Shown one piece after another: positions 34,622 through 44,468 of a stretch of DNA of 64,000 bases. The DNA lies in assembly GCA_937896895.1 (NCBI GenBank), contig CALBNV010000066.1:93963-157962 (forward strand), written 5' to 3'. The stretch comes from an uncultured Bacteroidales bacterium (lineage in GTDB: Bacteria; Bacteroidota; Bacteroidia; Bacteroidales; F082). The notes beneath the pieces are model-generated. The model saw nothing but the letters and a program-made list of their open reading frames with translations, did not search any database and was not told the origin of the DNA. The position numbers and the translations under genes were made by a program. Position 1 is the stretch's first letter. Each line of letters starts with the position of its first letter.

Positions 34622-34669
34622 ACAAACGATGCACAATACGCATCGGCGAACTAATCAGGAAAAAGAACA

Positions 34670-34834
34670 ATGAAGCAACTCAATGAAATAACCATCAACG
34701 GCCACCGATACCAGCGTCACGGCGGCAACCAGCTCTCATCTTGCGCCCAATGCGACATCGCGGCGCAATGCTGGGACTTGTACCGCTACGACACGCCTTG
34801 CTTCGGCGGCTTCTATAAAAAAACAATGATATGA
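34670..34834 (+). CDS. Small Cys-containing hypothetical protein
   Basis: A 54-residue frame starts at ATG 34670 after a purine-rich stretch (AGGAAAAAGAA) that could be a ribosome site. The product has a CAQC motif near residues 25-28 and further Cys at 34 and 44, which might bind zinc. It reads GHRYQRHGGNQLSS and then DTPCFGGFYKK. I do not recognise it, though short proteins of this kind are common in Bacteroidota mobile elements. Its stop overlaps the next start (ATGA, 4 nt), which supports real translation. It sits inside the insertion that separates the two CRISPR arrays. Confidence 0.5.
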   Translation: MKQLNEITINGHRYQRHGGNQLSSCAQCDIAAQCWDLYRYDTPCFGGFYKKTMI

Positions 34835-35085
34835 TGACCGAACAACAATTATTGAAATACTGCCATTTCTACAAAGGGGAAGCCCTGCCACCATTTGAGC
34901 AAACCGATGGCCGCAGACTCCTTTGGTTGGCCGAGAAATGGATTTGTGAAGAGGGAAACGACCTCATTGAGCCAACCGACCCCAAAAAGGGCATGGCCTC
35001 ATATATAGCCGCCTATGTCGGCAAGTGGGCACCGTTCGAATCGGAATCCATCATGGAACTTTATTTCCAAAAAGCAACTCAATGA
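34831..35085 (+). CDS. Hypothetical protein between the CRISPR arrays
   Basis: The 84-residue product starts MMTEQQLLKYCHFYKGEA and contains RRLLWLAEKWICEEG. It is acidic, with no signal peptide or membrane span, and I recognise no family. The start overlaps the stop of the small Cys-containing gene by 4 nt, so the two probably form a translationally coupled pair. Its last codons lie in a 27-nt near-copy of the first codons of that upstream gene (35072-35098 versus 34673-34699). An accessory or mobile-element protein is likely; a role against CRISPR is only speculation. Confidence 0.55.
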   Translation: MMTEQQLLKYCHFYKGEALPPFEQTDGRRLLWLAEKWICEEGNDLIEPTDPKKGMASYIAAYVGKWAPFESESIMELYFQKATQ

Positions 35086-35120
35086 AATAACAATAAACTT
35101 CAACCTAACAACGAATCACG

Positions 35121-35468
35121 ATGAATGACATTGGAAATATTCAGGACAGGCTAAAATATATCTATGAATCCGCTCAATCTCGCATGAAATTCCACCCTGA
35201 AATAACAGAAAAGTATAAAAAGATAATCCAGGAATACCCTTTCTATGAAAGCGAAGGTGAAGCCCTGAAAGCCGCTTCAAATATGGTGAACCCGGCCACT
35301 CCTGTCCTGATTATGGTTAATCTGGAGAGGGATGAGGATTTTTTCTATTTTGGCAACCATTATATAGTGACGGATGATAATAAGATTAAACAGGCAGCAG
35401 AATATATCGGAATGTTTGATTTGCCTATCGGAGCGATAGATGGTCACATTGTGCCTTGGGCAATATAG
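35121..35468 (+). CDS. Hypothetical protein between the CRISPR arrays
   Basis: The 115-residue product has a helical first half (IGNIQDRLKYIYESAQSRM) and a beta-like second half (TPVLIMVNLERDEDFFYFG, GAIDGHIVPWAI). No membrane span, signal or known motif is visible and I cannot name a family. It starts 35 nt after the upstream gene and ends 68 nt before the first repeat of the main CRISPR array. The three genes share the same strand and tight spacing, so they are probably one small operon brought in together. Confidence 0.55.
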   Translation: MNDIGNIQDRLKYIYESAQSRMKFHPEITEKYKKIIQEYPFYESEGEALKAASNMVNPATPVLIMVNLERDEDFFYFGNHYIVTDDNKIKQAAEYIGMFDLPIGAIDGHIVPWAI

Positions 35469-35536
35469 AGGATTTTTATTTATTCTTTACAGCTATTATT
35501 GACCTGTTCCATATAACCATATAGTTAGGTCCGTCA

Positions 35537-36285
35537 GTTGTGAATTGCTTTCAAATTTTGACTACTTTTGCAGTCGCTAACAACAAACAAGCCCTCGCGC
35601 ATTGGGAAAGAGTCGTTGTGAATTGCTTTCAAATTTTGACTACTTTTGCAGTCGCTAACAACGCTTTTTGATAAAGAGAGTTGTAAACGCTCGTTGTGAA
35701 TTGCTTTCAAATTTTGACTACTTTTGCAGTCGCTAACAACGCAGTTGCAGTTTGTTGTCTGACAGGATTAGTTGTGAATTGCTTTCAAATTTTGACTACT
35801 TTTGCAGTCGCTAACAACTTATTTATAAGAATTATAACATTTAAGTGAGTTGTGAATTGCTTTCAAATTTTGACTACTTTTGCAGTCGCTAACAACCAAT
35901 ACACTGTGATCCAGGATTAATCAAACGTTGTGAATTGCTTTCAAATTTTGACTACTTTTGCAGTCGCTAACAACGATACAACCGTATGACAAAGGGTTAT
36001 CCCAGTTGTGAATTGCTTTCAAATTTTGACTACTTTTGCAGTCGCTAACAACAAAGAGGGCGGCGCGGGGTCTTCCGACGGAGTTGTGAATTGCTTTCAA
36101 ATTTTGACTACTTTTGCAGTCGCTAACAACTTCTTCTGGTGACATTATCCCGTTGATGGTGTTGTGAATTGCTTTCAAATTTTGACTACTTTTGCAGTCG
36201 CTAACAACACGGATTTCAATTTCTTTGAGACGGGAAAGTTGTGAATTGCTTTCAAATTTTGACTACTTTTGCAGTCGCTAACAAC
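35537..36285 (+). CRISPR. Main type II-C CRISPR array, 10 repeats and 9 spacers
   Basis: Ten identical 48-nt repeats begin GTTGTGAATTGC and end CGCTAACAAC. Eight spacers are 30 nt and the last (36209-36237) is 29 nt. The ends of the repeat form short inverted repeats (GTTGT and ACAAC). Each repeat holds TACTTTTG at positions 27-34, a -7 promoter box on the plus strand. crRNA orientation is plus, because the first 21 nt of the repeat are complementary to the tracrRNA at 42253-42272. No repeat is degenerate, so the oldest end is not marked. The 68 nt before the first repeat may be leader or a spacer remnant. Confidence 0.98.
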
Positions 36286-36337
36286 AGGATGACTGCAAAG
36301 TGTTTAAAACCAACAAGTTACAAACAAAGTTGTCAAC

Positions 36338-36370
36338 AAAAAAATCCGACCTTAAAAAGCCGGATTTTTT
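36338..36370. terminator. Bidirectional terminator between the CRISPR array and cas2
   Basis: A 10-bp stem (36339-36348 with 36361-36370) has A-rich and T-rich arms. It can end the array transcript on the plus strand and the cas operon on the minus strand. Confidence 0.8.
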
Positions 36371-36394
36371 GTTTTGCATCGCATTTTCTGCTTC

Positions 36395-37656
<1,262 letters not shown>

Positions 37657-37661
37657 AAAAC

Positions 37662-40600
37662 TTACAATATTTCACCCAATCTATTGACATTTAATGGAAC
37701 ACAATATTCTTTCACCGAACGTTTATCATCCATGAATTCAAATTTATTAAGTTGTGTAAACTCCATCTTATCAACTATAACATTTGCTAATGAATACGGA
37801 ACTGCATATAATCTTCCACCTGTAAAACTGACAATTTTTAGTATATTGTTATTATCAATGTAAGTATTATTGTCATTGCTGTAACAATTTGGCACATACA
37901 CCAAGTCGTTTGGCGACAGTACAAATATCGGTTGATTTCCATTTTCATCATCGGGGACTGAAGGAAGTCCCTTTTTCTGTCTGTCAATCACGACATTCAA
38001 CGGAATTGTTGCGTAGCTGCGTACTTTCTTGCTCTCACCTGTGTTCTTATCGGTAATTTCATTCTCATAAACGGCGAAGAAAAGATTTGTGCCTTTTGCA
38101 GCCTCCACGAACTTCTTTGGTTTGTTGCCGGTCTGCCCGACAGCGAACTTGTCGGCTTTCTCATAACGGCGAATCTTATAGATAGGCTTGTGCATTTTCC
38201 CGTCATTAAGCGAGACAATATTTGCATTCATTTCGTCAATGCCGTCGGCGGAGAAAGCCGTTTCCGGGTTGTTATCCTTTGATTTGAGATGATTTATGAG
38301 TATTTTCCGTATGCCCGAATCTGTTACATCATTTATTTTTTCAACAGCCTTGTCGTAATCTTTGACTCCGGCGAAATATGTAATCAAATCGCTCATGAAA
38401 CGCGTCGCGAAATACTTGTCTTTCGTGTCTTTTGAATAATAGAAAACATCAATTTTCGACAAGTCAATATCCGCCCACACATCTTTGTTGTTTTCAAAGT
38501 ATTCTCTTGTTTTTTTAATGTCATAACCATTGGCAATCAATTCAACGAGTTTCTTTTTCAAATCCTTGTTCTTCACTGATTGCGGGTCTTTGAAAGCAGT
38601 GGCCAAAGCCACCTGTTTAACCAATTGAAGATTCACTTCGCCAAAAACAGTGTCTTTGTGCATCGGCTTGCGAATGGCCCAGCTGTCGCCTTTATCCTGC
38701 TTTGCATAAACCTTTTTGCCATTTTCAAAATGTTGATAATGATTGACAGTCTTGTTGATGACGCGTATGTTGCGCTTGAAGCTCACAATGATGTTTTCGA
38801 GAATATTACGTGTATCTTGTGTTATCGTCTCCCACGGTTTTTTCAGAATCCATTGATAATTGCCGTTGGAGTCGGTTTTCGACTTGAAGCAAAGAATGTG
38901 CTGCAAGTCATAGCGGCTTATCCTTGCTCCTTTTGTCGCCGATTCGTTGTTCAGGTAATTAACGGTATTGCGGCTGGCGCACGCAATCATTATTGCATCC
39001 ATCGCATGATGGCGGTGGTCGATTCTTTTCCTGTTGAATCCTTTCTGCAATTCCAGCGGCATCTCCGGAATCTCATTGCCTGATGAATTGAACGTGGTGA
39101 AATTGTTGGTGTTTGTCAACCTGTTCAGACGTTGGAAACGCGGAAGGATAATCGCATTCCAGACATCATTTATCCCCCAGTCTTTTTTAAGCCTGTCAGT
39201 TATTCCGCCAGAACACACTATAACATTTTTGGACATTGCATCATCTTCACCTTCTTCGCGTACGATGTTCGACAGCAAGCCTTTCACGACCTTGCTGATG
39301 TACCGGCTGTCATTTAACTGGCGGTTGATAAAGTCATCAGGGATATCATCCATCAGAAGTTTCTTCATTTTCCCGCGTTTGCTGGAGTAATGATCCTTGA
39401 CAAACTTTTCGTAAGCCTCTTCCGAGAATATCTCAACAGTTTTACCAGAACCCAATTTCACTTTTTCTCCATTGTGGTTCTTGATAAATTCATATCCCAA
39501 CGATTTGTCTTTCAGCTTATTTACTTCTGATTCACAAATAACCTTGTTGCTCAGCGAGTCATCAAAGTAGCGAGATTGAGGTATGACATGCTCTATTTCA
39601 TACGCCGGAGTGAAAAGTTTGCCAAACGGAATAACTTCCCCTGTGTATGGGGAACGATATTTCTGTTCGAGCCAAAGTCTATACCTTATTATATCTGATT
39701 TTGAAGGTTGCGGTGTTTTTGAAATTTTTGAAACAAAATCAAAATCAGGGTCGTCAGTCTTCAGATTTGAAACGGCATATTCTTCATAAATCTTCAGAAT
39801 ATCCTGCTGCATTGGAGAATAAGGTCTTACATTTTCAATCTGATACTCTGGGTTGGCAAATTCAGCGAGCATCGCCTTGATTCTCAAGTTTGTGTTTTCG
39901 TTATCCTGAATCCGTCTAGTAATTTCCTTGCGTTTGTCGGCCGGGTTTTTCATTTCACGGCCAAGTTCGACATGGATTTCATCAATATGGCCCTGTTTTT
40001 TCCAAATATCACGAACCACACGGAGAGTCTCCAATATTACCTGCTCGACTATCGGGTTGCGCAGTGAATGCTGCTTGAAATTGTGCAGGAACGTGTCAAC
40101 ATCCTCCGGCTTCTCCCATTTCGCAACATCCTTTGCCTCTGAATGTCTGTCATATACAACATAACATGCAAGCCATAATGGAAGCCCCTGGAAATGATTG
40201 ATTTCCGTAAGATTGATTGATTTCTCGCGGACGCGGTCTTTGATTTTTTCATCGAACTCGCCATTTATCAACTTGTCGATTCTGTCTTTTGTCTTTTTAT
40301 CAATCACATCGGCACTCCAATATTTGCCAATTCGCATCAAAGGAAGAAGTTTTTTTATCGCCTTGGCGGAATATGAGCCATAATCCTTGGGGAAAGGCGG
40401 GAATTTTTCAAAGACCTCGACAAATTCATTTTTCAAATCATGCTTCTTGGCAAATCCGTCCAACGCCTTTGACAACTCCGCCTTGTCTTCAACAGAATAG
40501 AGGATATGCCATAACGCCATTTCATTTTCATCAGTCAAAAACTCATGGCCGACATCACATTTATCAAGGAAATTCAACATCTGCGCACGGGTCTCGTTAC

Positions 40601-42173
40601 ACGGATATTTCTTGTCTTCCACATAATTCCAACGGTAATTGTCAACGTTCTTTTTCAATCCGAACCTTGGATTTTTCAGGAAGGTTTTCTGTTCAATCTC
40701 CTTCTTGTCGTTAAGGAAATCAAATAATGACACAATGTCTTCGGTGTCTTTTATGAAATCAGAGGTGACATCAACATCAGCACACAACTTGCCGTCAACG
40801 ACTTTCTCCTTCTGGTAAATTCTGATGTTGGAAATGAACTGCCACAACCGAAATTCCTGGAACAACGGATTGGACTTTGCGATGCATTTTATCGGGAAAT
40901 GCGACACTTCTCCTGTTTCCTTGTTGACCCATGTCGTTGTCTCATACTGACAATCATCAATCAGCGACTTCTTGCTCTTCAAAGGACGCTGGTAGAAAAT
41001 GATGTCATCCAGAAGCAAATACGTAAAATCTCGGTTGGAAATGTTATTCCTGTGGGCATCATTGTTCTGATAAAGTTCCTCGATACATTCACGATATAAA
41101 TCAGAGTCTTTCAGTTCCGCGACAAACTCTTTTTGTTTATTGAGAATCTGCCGCAACTCCTCCTTGTAATATTTGCGTTCGATGGTTCTTACGAGCTTGC
41201 CACGAATCTTTTGTGTTGGATTTGACAAAAGCGCATCGTAAATAAAAGCGCCGACCGATTTGCCTGACGAGTCAATGTCATGTTGTGTTTTTGTTTTCAG
41301 CAATGTCCAGTCATCTTCCTTCGGGGACCGGAATGAGCGTTTAACGTTTCCATCTTTGTCTTTTTTAGGTGTCCCGTCATCATTCAAATCAGTTGTGACG
41401 ATGAATTCTTTGGTCTTTCCAACCCAGTCAAGGCGTGTCTGACTTGTTCTCCTATATATCCAGCCGTTTTCAAGGATGACATTGTACCATGTGTCTTTCC
41501 CTTTTTTCTCGCCGGAATCAACAACATCAACAACTTTCAGTGCGAAATATTCGACAGATTTATTCGGATTCTCCTCAATTTCTTCGCCTCTCAATTGGTA
41601 ATATCCTCTTTTCTGATTGAAATTCAGTAAAATCCATGCAAGTTCTTCTTTTGTAATCGGTTTTTCCAAGGCTTTTTTCCTGAGATAATAAACAGTCCAA
41701 TCGTATGGAATCTTCTTGCCACCGGAAGTGAGTTCAGGCCATCTTGCCATGAAATCACTCAACATTTCGTTGAAAGAATCTTCGAACAAGAAGCTCATCT
41801 TGCCGGATTCGTCACGTCTCCATGCAATTTTAGGTTCGCTGTCACCGACAAACTTGCCGTATCTGTCAAGACATTTCGAGAAATGTTCAGGGAGAAATCC
41901 CATCTTGTCAAGAACTCTGTTGAGTCTTTCTCTTCTTAACAGATGACGTTCCCTTAATCGTCGAGTGCCTCTAAATGACGTTCTGTCAGCTGTTTGCGAT
42001 TTCGTGTTTCCGTTGTCAAAATCGCCGAGGACAGCGGCATCCATAGGTATTATCCTGCTGCCGGCGGCATCAATTCCAATTAGATTCTCCTTGCCATCAT
42101 TATCAATATTGGCATTCACCACAGCCCATCCGATGCTGTTGGTTCCCAAGTCGAGTCCGAGTATTTTCTTCAT
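37662..42173 (-). CDS. cas9: Type II-C CRISPR effector nuclease Cas9
   Basis: The protein of about 1503 residues is large for II-C but typical of Bacteroidota. The start is set at ATG 42173 (MKKILGLDLGTNSIGWAVV), the usual N-terminus with RuvC-I Asp8; a start at 42191 would add six residues and leave almost no leader. The bridge helix follows (RRLRERHLLRRERLNRVL). RuvC-II is IDEIHVELGREM, the HNH centre is YEIEHVIPQSRYFDDS near residue 860, and RuvC-III is HRHHAMDAIMIA near 1055. All nuclease residues are present, so it should cut both strands. The PAM cannot be read here. cas1 and cas2 follow at once, and a tracrRNA gene lies upstream on the other strand. Confidence 0.98.
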   Translation of the reverse strand: MKKILGLDLGTNSIGWAVVNANIDNDGKENLIGIDAAGSRIIPMDAAVLGDFDNGNTKSQTADRTSFRGTRRLRERHLLRRERLNRVLDKMGFLPEHFSKCLDRYGKFVGDSEPKIAWRRDESGKMSFLFEDSFNEMLSDFMARWPELTSGGKKIPYDWTVYYLRKKALEKPITKEELAWILLNFNQKRGYYQLRGEEIEENPNKSVEYFALKVVDVVDSGEKKGKDTWYNVILENGWIYRRTSQTRLDWVGKTKEFIVTTDLNDDGTPKKDKDGNVKRSFRSPKEDDWTLLKTKTQHDIDSSGKSVGAFIYDALLSNPTQKIRGKLVRTIERKYYKEELRQILNKQKEFVAELKDSDLYRECIEELYQNNDAHRNNISNRDFTYLLLDDIIFYQRPLKSKKSLIDDCQYETTTWVNKETGEVSHFPIKCIAKSNPLFQEFRLWQFISNIRIYQKEKVVDGKLCADVDVTSDFIKDTEDIVSLFDFLNDKKEIEQKTFLKNPRFGLKKNVDNYRWNYVEDKKYPCNETRAQMLNFLDKCDVGHEFLTDENEMALWHILYSVEDKAELSKALDGFAKKHDLKNEFVEVFEKFPPFPKDYGSYSAKAIKKLLPLMRIGKYWSADVIDKKTKDRIDKLINGEFDEKIKDRVREKSINLTEINHFQGLPLWLACYVVYDRHSEAKDVAKWEKPEDVDTFLHNFKQHSLRNPIVEQVILETLRVVRDIWKKQGHIDEIHVELGREMKNPADKRKEITRRIQDNENTNLRIKAMLAEFANPEYQIENVRPYSPMQQDILKIYEEYAVSNLKTDDPDFDFVSKISKTPQPSKSDIIRYRLWLEQKYRSPYTGEVIPFGKLFTPAYEIEHVIPQSRYFDDSLSNKVICESEVNKLKDKSLGYEFIKNHNGEKVKLGSGKTVEIFSEEAYEKFVKDHYSSKRGKMKKLLMDDIPDDFINRQLNDSRYISKVVKGLLSNIVREEGEDDAMSKNVIVCSGGITDRLKKDWGINDVWNAIILPRFQRLNRLTNTNNFTTFNSSGNEIPEMPLELQKGFNRKRIDHRHHAMDAIMIACASRNTVNYLNNESATKGARISRYDLQHILCFKSKTDSNGNYQWILKKPWETITQDTRNILENIIVSFKRNIRVINKTVNHYQHFENGKKVYAKQDKGDSWAIRKPMHKDTVFGEVNLQLVKQVALATAFKDPQSVKNKDLKKKLVELIANGYDIKKTREYFENNKDVWADIDLSKIDVFYYSKDTKDKYFATRFMSDLITYFAGVKDYDKAVEKINDVTDSGIRKILINHLKSKDNNPETAFSADGIDEMNANIVSLNDGKMHKPIYKIRRYEKADKFAVGQTGNKPKKFVEAAKGTNLFFAVYENEITDKNTGESKKVRSYATIPLNVVIDRQKKGLPSVPDDENGNQPIFVLSPNDLVYVPNCYSNDNNTYIDNNNILKIVSFTGGRLYAVPYSLANVIVDKMEFTQLNKFEFMDDKRSVKEYCVPLNVNRLGEIL

Positions 42174-42195
42174 TTGCGCATATTTTTTCAAAGCA

Positions 42196-42228
42196 CAAAA
42201 TTAAAAAATATTTTTTGCTGACGGCAAC
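42196..42228 (-). promoter_or_regulatory. Promoter of the cas operon
   Basis: On the minus strand GTTG (42225-42228) and TAATTTTG (42196-42203) are 21 bp apart, close to the Bacteroidota consensus. It overlaps the tracrRNA promoter on the other strand. Confidence 0.6.
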
Positions 42229-42247
42229 GGAAAAAACATTATTTTTG
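42214..42247 (+). promoter_or_regulatory. Promoter of the tracrRNA
   Basis: TTTG (42214-42217) and TATTTTTG (42240-42247) are 22 bp apart. Transcription would start at about 42253, exactly where the anti-repeat begins. Confidence 0.65.
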
Positions 42248-42252
42248 CGGCG

Positions 42253-42332
42253 AATTTGAAAGCAACTCACAATAAGGATTATTCCGTTGTGAAAACATCA
42301 AGGCCGCCCTCGTCCTCATCGGGGGCTTTTTT
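42253..42332 (+). ncRNA. tracrRNA
   Basis: The anti-repeat is at 42253-42272 (AATTTGAAAGCAACTCACAA) and pairs with the first part of the CRISPR repeat, with one A-C mismatch. A short nexus hairpin (GGA with TCC, 42276-42285) follows. The 3' end is an intrinsic terminator: stem 42306-42312 with 42320-42326, then six T (42327-42332). A promoter lies just upstream. The ~80-nt RNA should guide repeat processing by RNase III and load Cas9. Ends are inferred. Confidence 0.88.
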
Positions 42333-42338
42333 CATGCT

Positions 42339-44432
42339 TCACATTATCTTGAAGATCACCTCCGCGCTGACGTAACGGCTCGTGGTCTTCTCCGTCGAGA
42401 CGAACTTGTACGCCGGCTGGCTGATGCTGCTGTCGGTGCGGTTCCAGTCGAACAGGTCGCTCACGTTGACGAGCAGCGACAGGCGGTTCTTCAGGAAGTC
42501 GGCCTTGAAGCCGCAGTCGATGCCGTAGGGCGTCTGCGAATACGAGTAGAGCGCCTGCGTCTTCGAGTTGTAGTACGCCTCGGCGTGAAGCTCCAGCCTG
42601 CCCCACAGCTTCGTCCACACGTTGAGCGTGAGGTTGTAGCAGAACATGTCGCTTCTCATGATGTCGTCAGGCGCGACGTCGTCGTTCTTCGGCTCCTCGA
42701 GGTGCGAGTTGTAAAGGTTGGCGTAAAACCTCACGTTCAGCATGGCGGTCGGACGGTACGTTACGTTGAACTCGCCGCCGGCGTCGTAGTAGCCGCCGAG
42801 GTTGACGGGATGCGTGCAGGTGACGAACCGCCCGTAGATCGGGCTGAACACGGAATACTGCACCTGGTTGATGTAGTCCGACGAGCCTTTGTAATAGGCG
42901 TTCACTCCCACGGAGCCGAACCTCTCCCAGTATTTTGTCCATTCCGCCTTCAGGACATGCGTCGATGCCGGCCTCAGGTCGGGGTTCCCGGCATCGAACG
43001 AGTCCTCCTGATAGAGGATCCTCGGCGAGAAATACCTCACGTAAGGATAGTCGGTCTTGTGTGTATAGCCGATGCTGAAGTTGTGCCGGCCCACGGTGCT
43101 GTACGTGATGAAGAGCGACGGATGCGCCTTGAAGAAATATTTGTTGAAATCATACCACGGCTCGTTCGGGAAGACGCCTTCCACTTCGGTGTATTCAAGA
43201 TCGACGCCGGGCTTGAAGGTGAAACGTCCGGCACGCTGCTGCACGTTGACAATCAACTCGTTCCTGTCGGTGTAATAATCCCTTATCTCGGTCCGCAGGG
43301 TGTCGCGCGACCATTCATCACCGACAAGGGTGTCGAAAAACAGCCTGTTGCCGTCGGGCTTGTGGGTCTTCATCAGCGCGACGTACAGCTCGCCGCTTTT
43401 GCAATACGGCAGACTGTACTCCACCTTCGCGTCCCAGTGAAGGTCAGAGTAGTCGTTCTGTTCGCGCGTCGTGCGGTCGGCGGCGGCGCCACGGTTGTAA
43501 GTCCTGTCGGAAACACAGTCGGAATAGCCCGGCATCAGCAGGAAGTTGAGGTTCGCCGAGACCTGATGCCCATTTTCGTCGAAGAGATGCTGGAAGGCGA
43601 CACCAGCCTTGCCTTCCAAGCCCCAGTACTTGTAATTTTTGTCAGTGATGTAATCGAAAATGTCATCGCCCGAATCATCAATCTCCCTGCGGAAAGTGCT
43701 GTCGTAAGTCGTCGTCTTCCTGCCGCTGTAGTCCCCGCTCATGTAAAATGCCACGTTGTTCCTCTCATTGAACTTGTAACTCATGTTGAGGTCCGCCTTG
43801 AAATTCAGGCTTTTCTCGTCAACATTTTCATGGTTGCGGATGATGTTCATCGTGTCGATGCTGTTGTCGTCGAACGAAATCCCTTCGGAGTCGGTGTTGG
43901 TGGTCTGGTCGTAATATGTCGCCTTGACATTGGCCGACAATGTCAGTTTGTCTTTAGTGTAACTATATGAAAGCCATGGAGATATGTTAGGAATTGTATT
44001 TGCTTGGATGCCGATGTTCATGGATTGTTCGGCTTCGTTGCTGTCTTTGAGGATGATGTTGATGATTCCGGTGTCCGTTGCTGTCGAGTATCTCGCCGAT
44101 GGGTTGACGATGACGCGTATCTCCTTGATGTTCACGACAGATGTCTGTTGTATATAGTTTTTCCGCGCCTCATCGCTGAAATGCGACGGTTGGTCGTTGA
44201 TGAAGATTTCCACGTTGCCGACGCCTCTCAGTGTTATGTTGCCTTCCATATCGACGCGCACTCCTGGCAGGTTCTGCAACGCGTCGGAGACCGTCCCGCC
44301 CTGCGCCGACCCGTCGAGCGCGACGCGATATGTCACCGTCTCGCCTTCATTCACGAAAACCTCCTCCTGCGCCACGACACATTGTGTCACGACGGCAAAC
44401 GAGAACATCAGAGACAAAAGCATTTTTCTCAT
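42339..44432 (-). CDS. Outer-membrane TonB-receptor-like barrel protein
   Basis: The start ATG 44432 gives a clean signal peptide (MRKMLLSLMFSFAVVTQCVVAQ); an in-frame ATG at 44468 is the alternative. A plug-like domain follows (about 25-130: TVSDALQNLPGVRVDMEGNI, TLRGVGNVEIFINDQPSHF), then EIRVIVNPSARYSTATDTGI, a marker of the Bacteroidota barrel family that resembles TonB-dependent receptors. The rest is a long beta barrel. The usual N-terminal carboxypeptidase-like domain is missing, unlike the homologue at 54173-56698. It starts just after the aroG-type gene on the same strand, so it may be cotranscribed. The substrate is unknown. Confidence 0.85.
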   Translation of the reverse strand: MRKMLLSLMFSFAVVTQCVVAQEEVFVNEGETVTYRVALDGSAQGGTVSDALQNLPGVRVDMEGNITLRGVGNVEIFINDQPSHFSDEARKNYIQQTSVVNIKEIRVIVNPSARYSTATDTGIINIILKDSNEAEQSMNIGIQANTIPNISPWLSYSYTKDKLTLSANVKATYYDQTTNTDSEGISFDDNSIDTMNIIRNHENVDEKSLNFKADLNMSYKFNERNNVAFYMSGDYSGRKTTTYDSTFRREIDDSGDDIFDYITDKNYKYWGLEGKAGVAFQHLFDENGHQVSANLNFLLMPGYSDCVSDRTYNRGAAADRTTREQNDYSDLHWDAKVEYSLPYCKSGELYVALMKTHKPDGNRLFFDTLVGDEWSRDTLRTEIRDYYTDRNELIVNVQQRAGRFTFKPGVDLEYTEVEGVFPNEPWYDFNKYFFKAHPSLFITYSTVGRHNFSIGYTHKTDYPYVRYFSPRILYQEDSFDAGNPDLRPASTHVLKAEWTKYWERFGSVGVNAYYKGSSDYINQVQYSVFSPIYGRFVTCTHPVNLGGYYDAGGEFNVTYRPTAMLNVRFYANLYNSHLEEPKNDDVAPDDIMRSDMFCYNLTLNVWTKLWGRLELHAEAYYNSKTQALYSYSQTPYGIDCGFKADFLKNRLSLLVNVSDLFDWNRTDSSISQPAYKFVSTEKTTSRYVSAEVIFKIM

Positions 44433-44468
44433 TAGACCAACATTTACTTTAAATATCCGGCGGCGCAC

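Noticed and set aside
34409..36178. Minus-strand frames reading VVSDCKSSQNLKAIHN repeatedly
   Set aside because: They are translations of the CRISPR repeat, a known source of false proteins.
34544..36237. Spacers targeting the window itself
   Set aside because: Reading by eye, I found no match outside the arrays; a proper search is needed.
42585..43970. 461-codon plus-strand frame opposite the outer-membrane barrel gene
   Set aside because: Low-complexity Val/Arg-rich shadow; the minus-strand gene has signal peptide and plug motifs.
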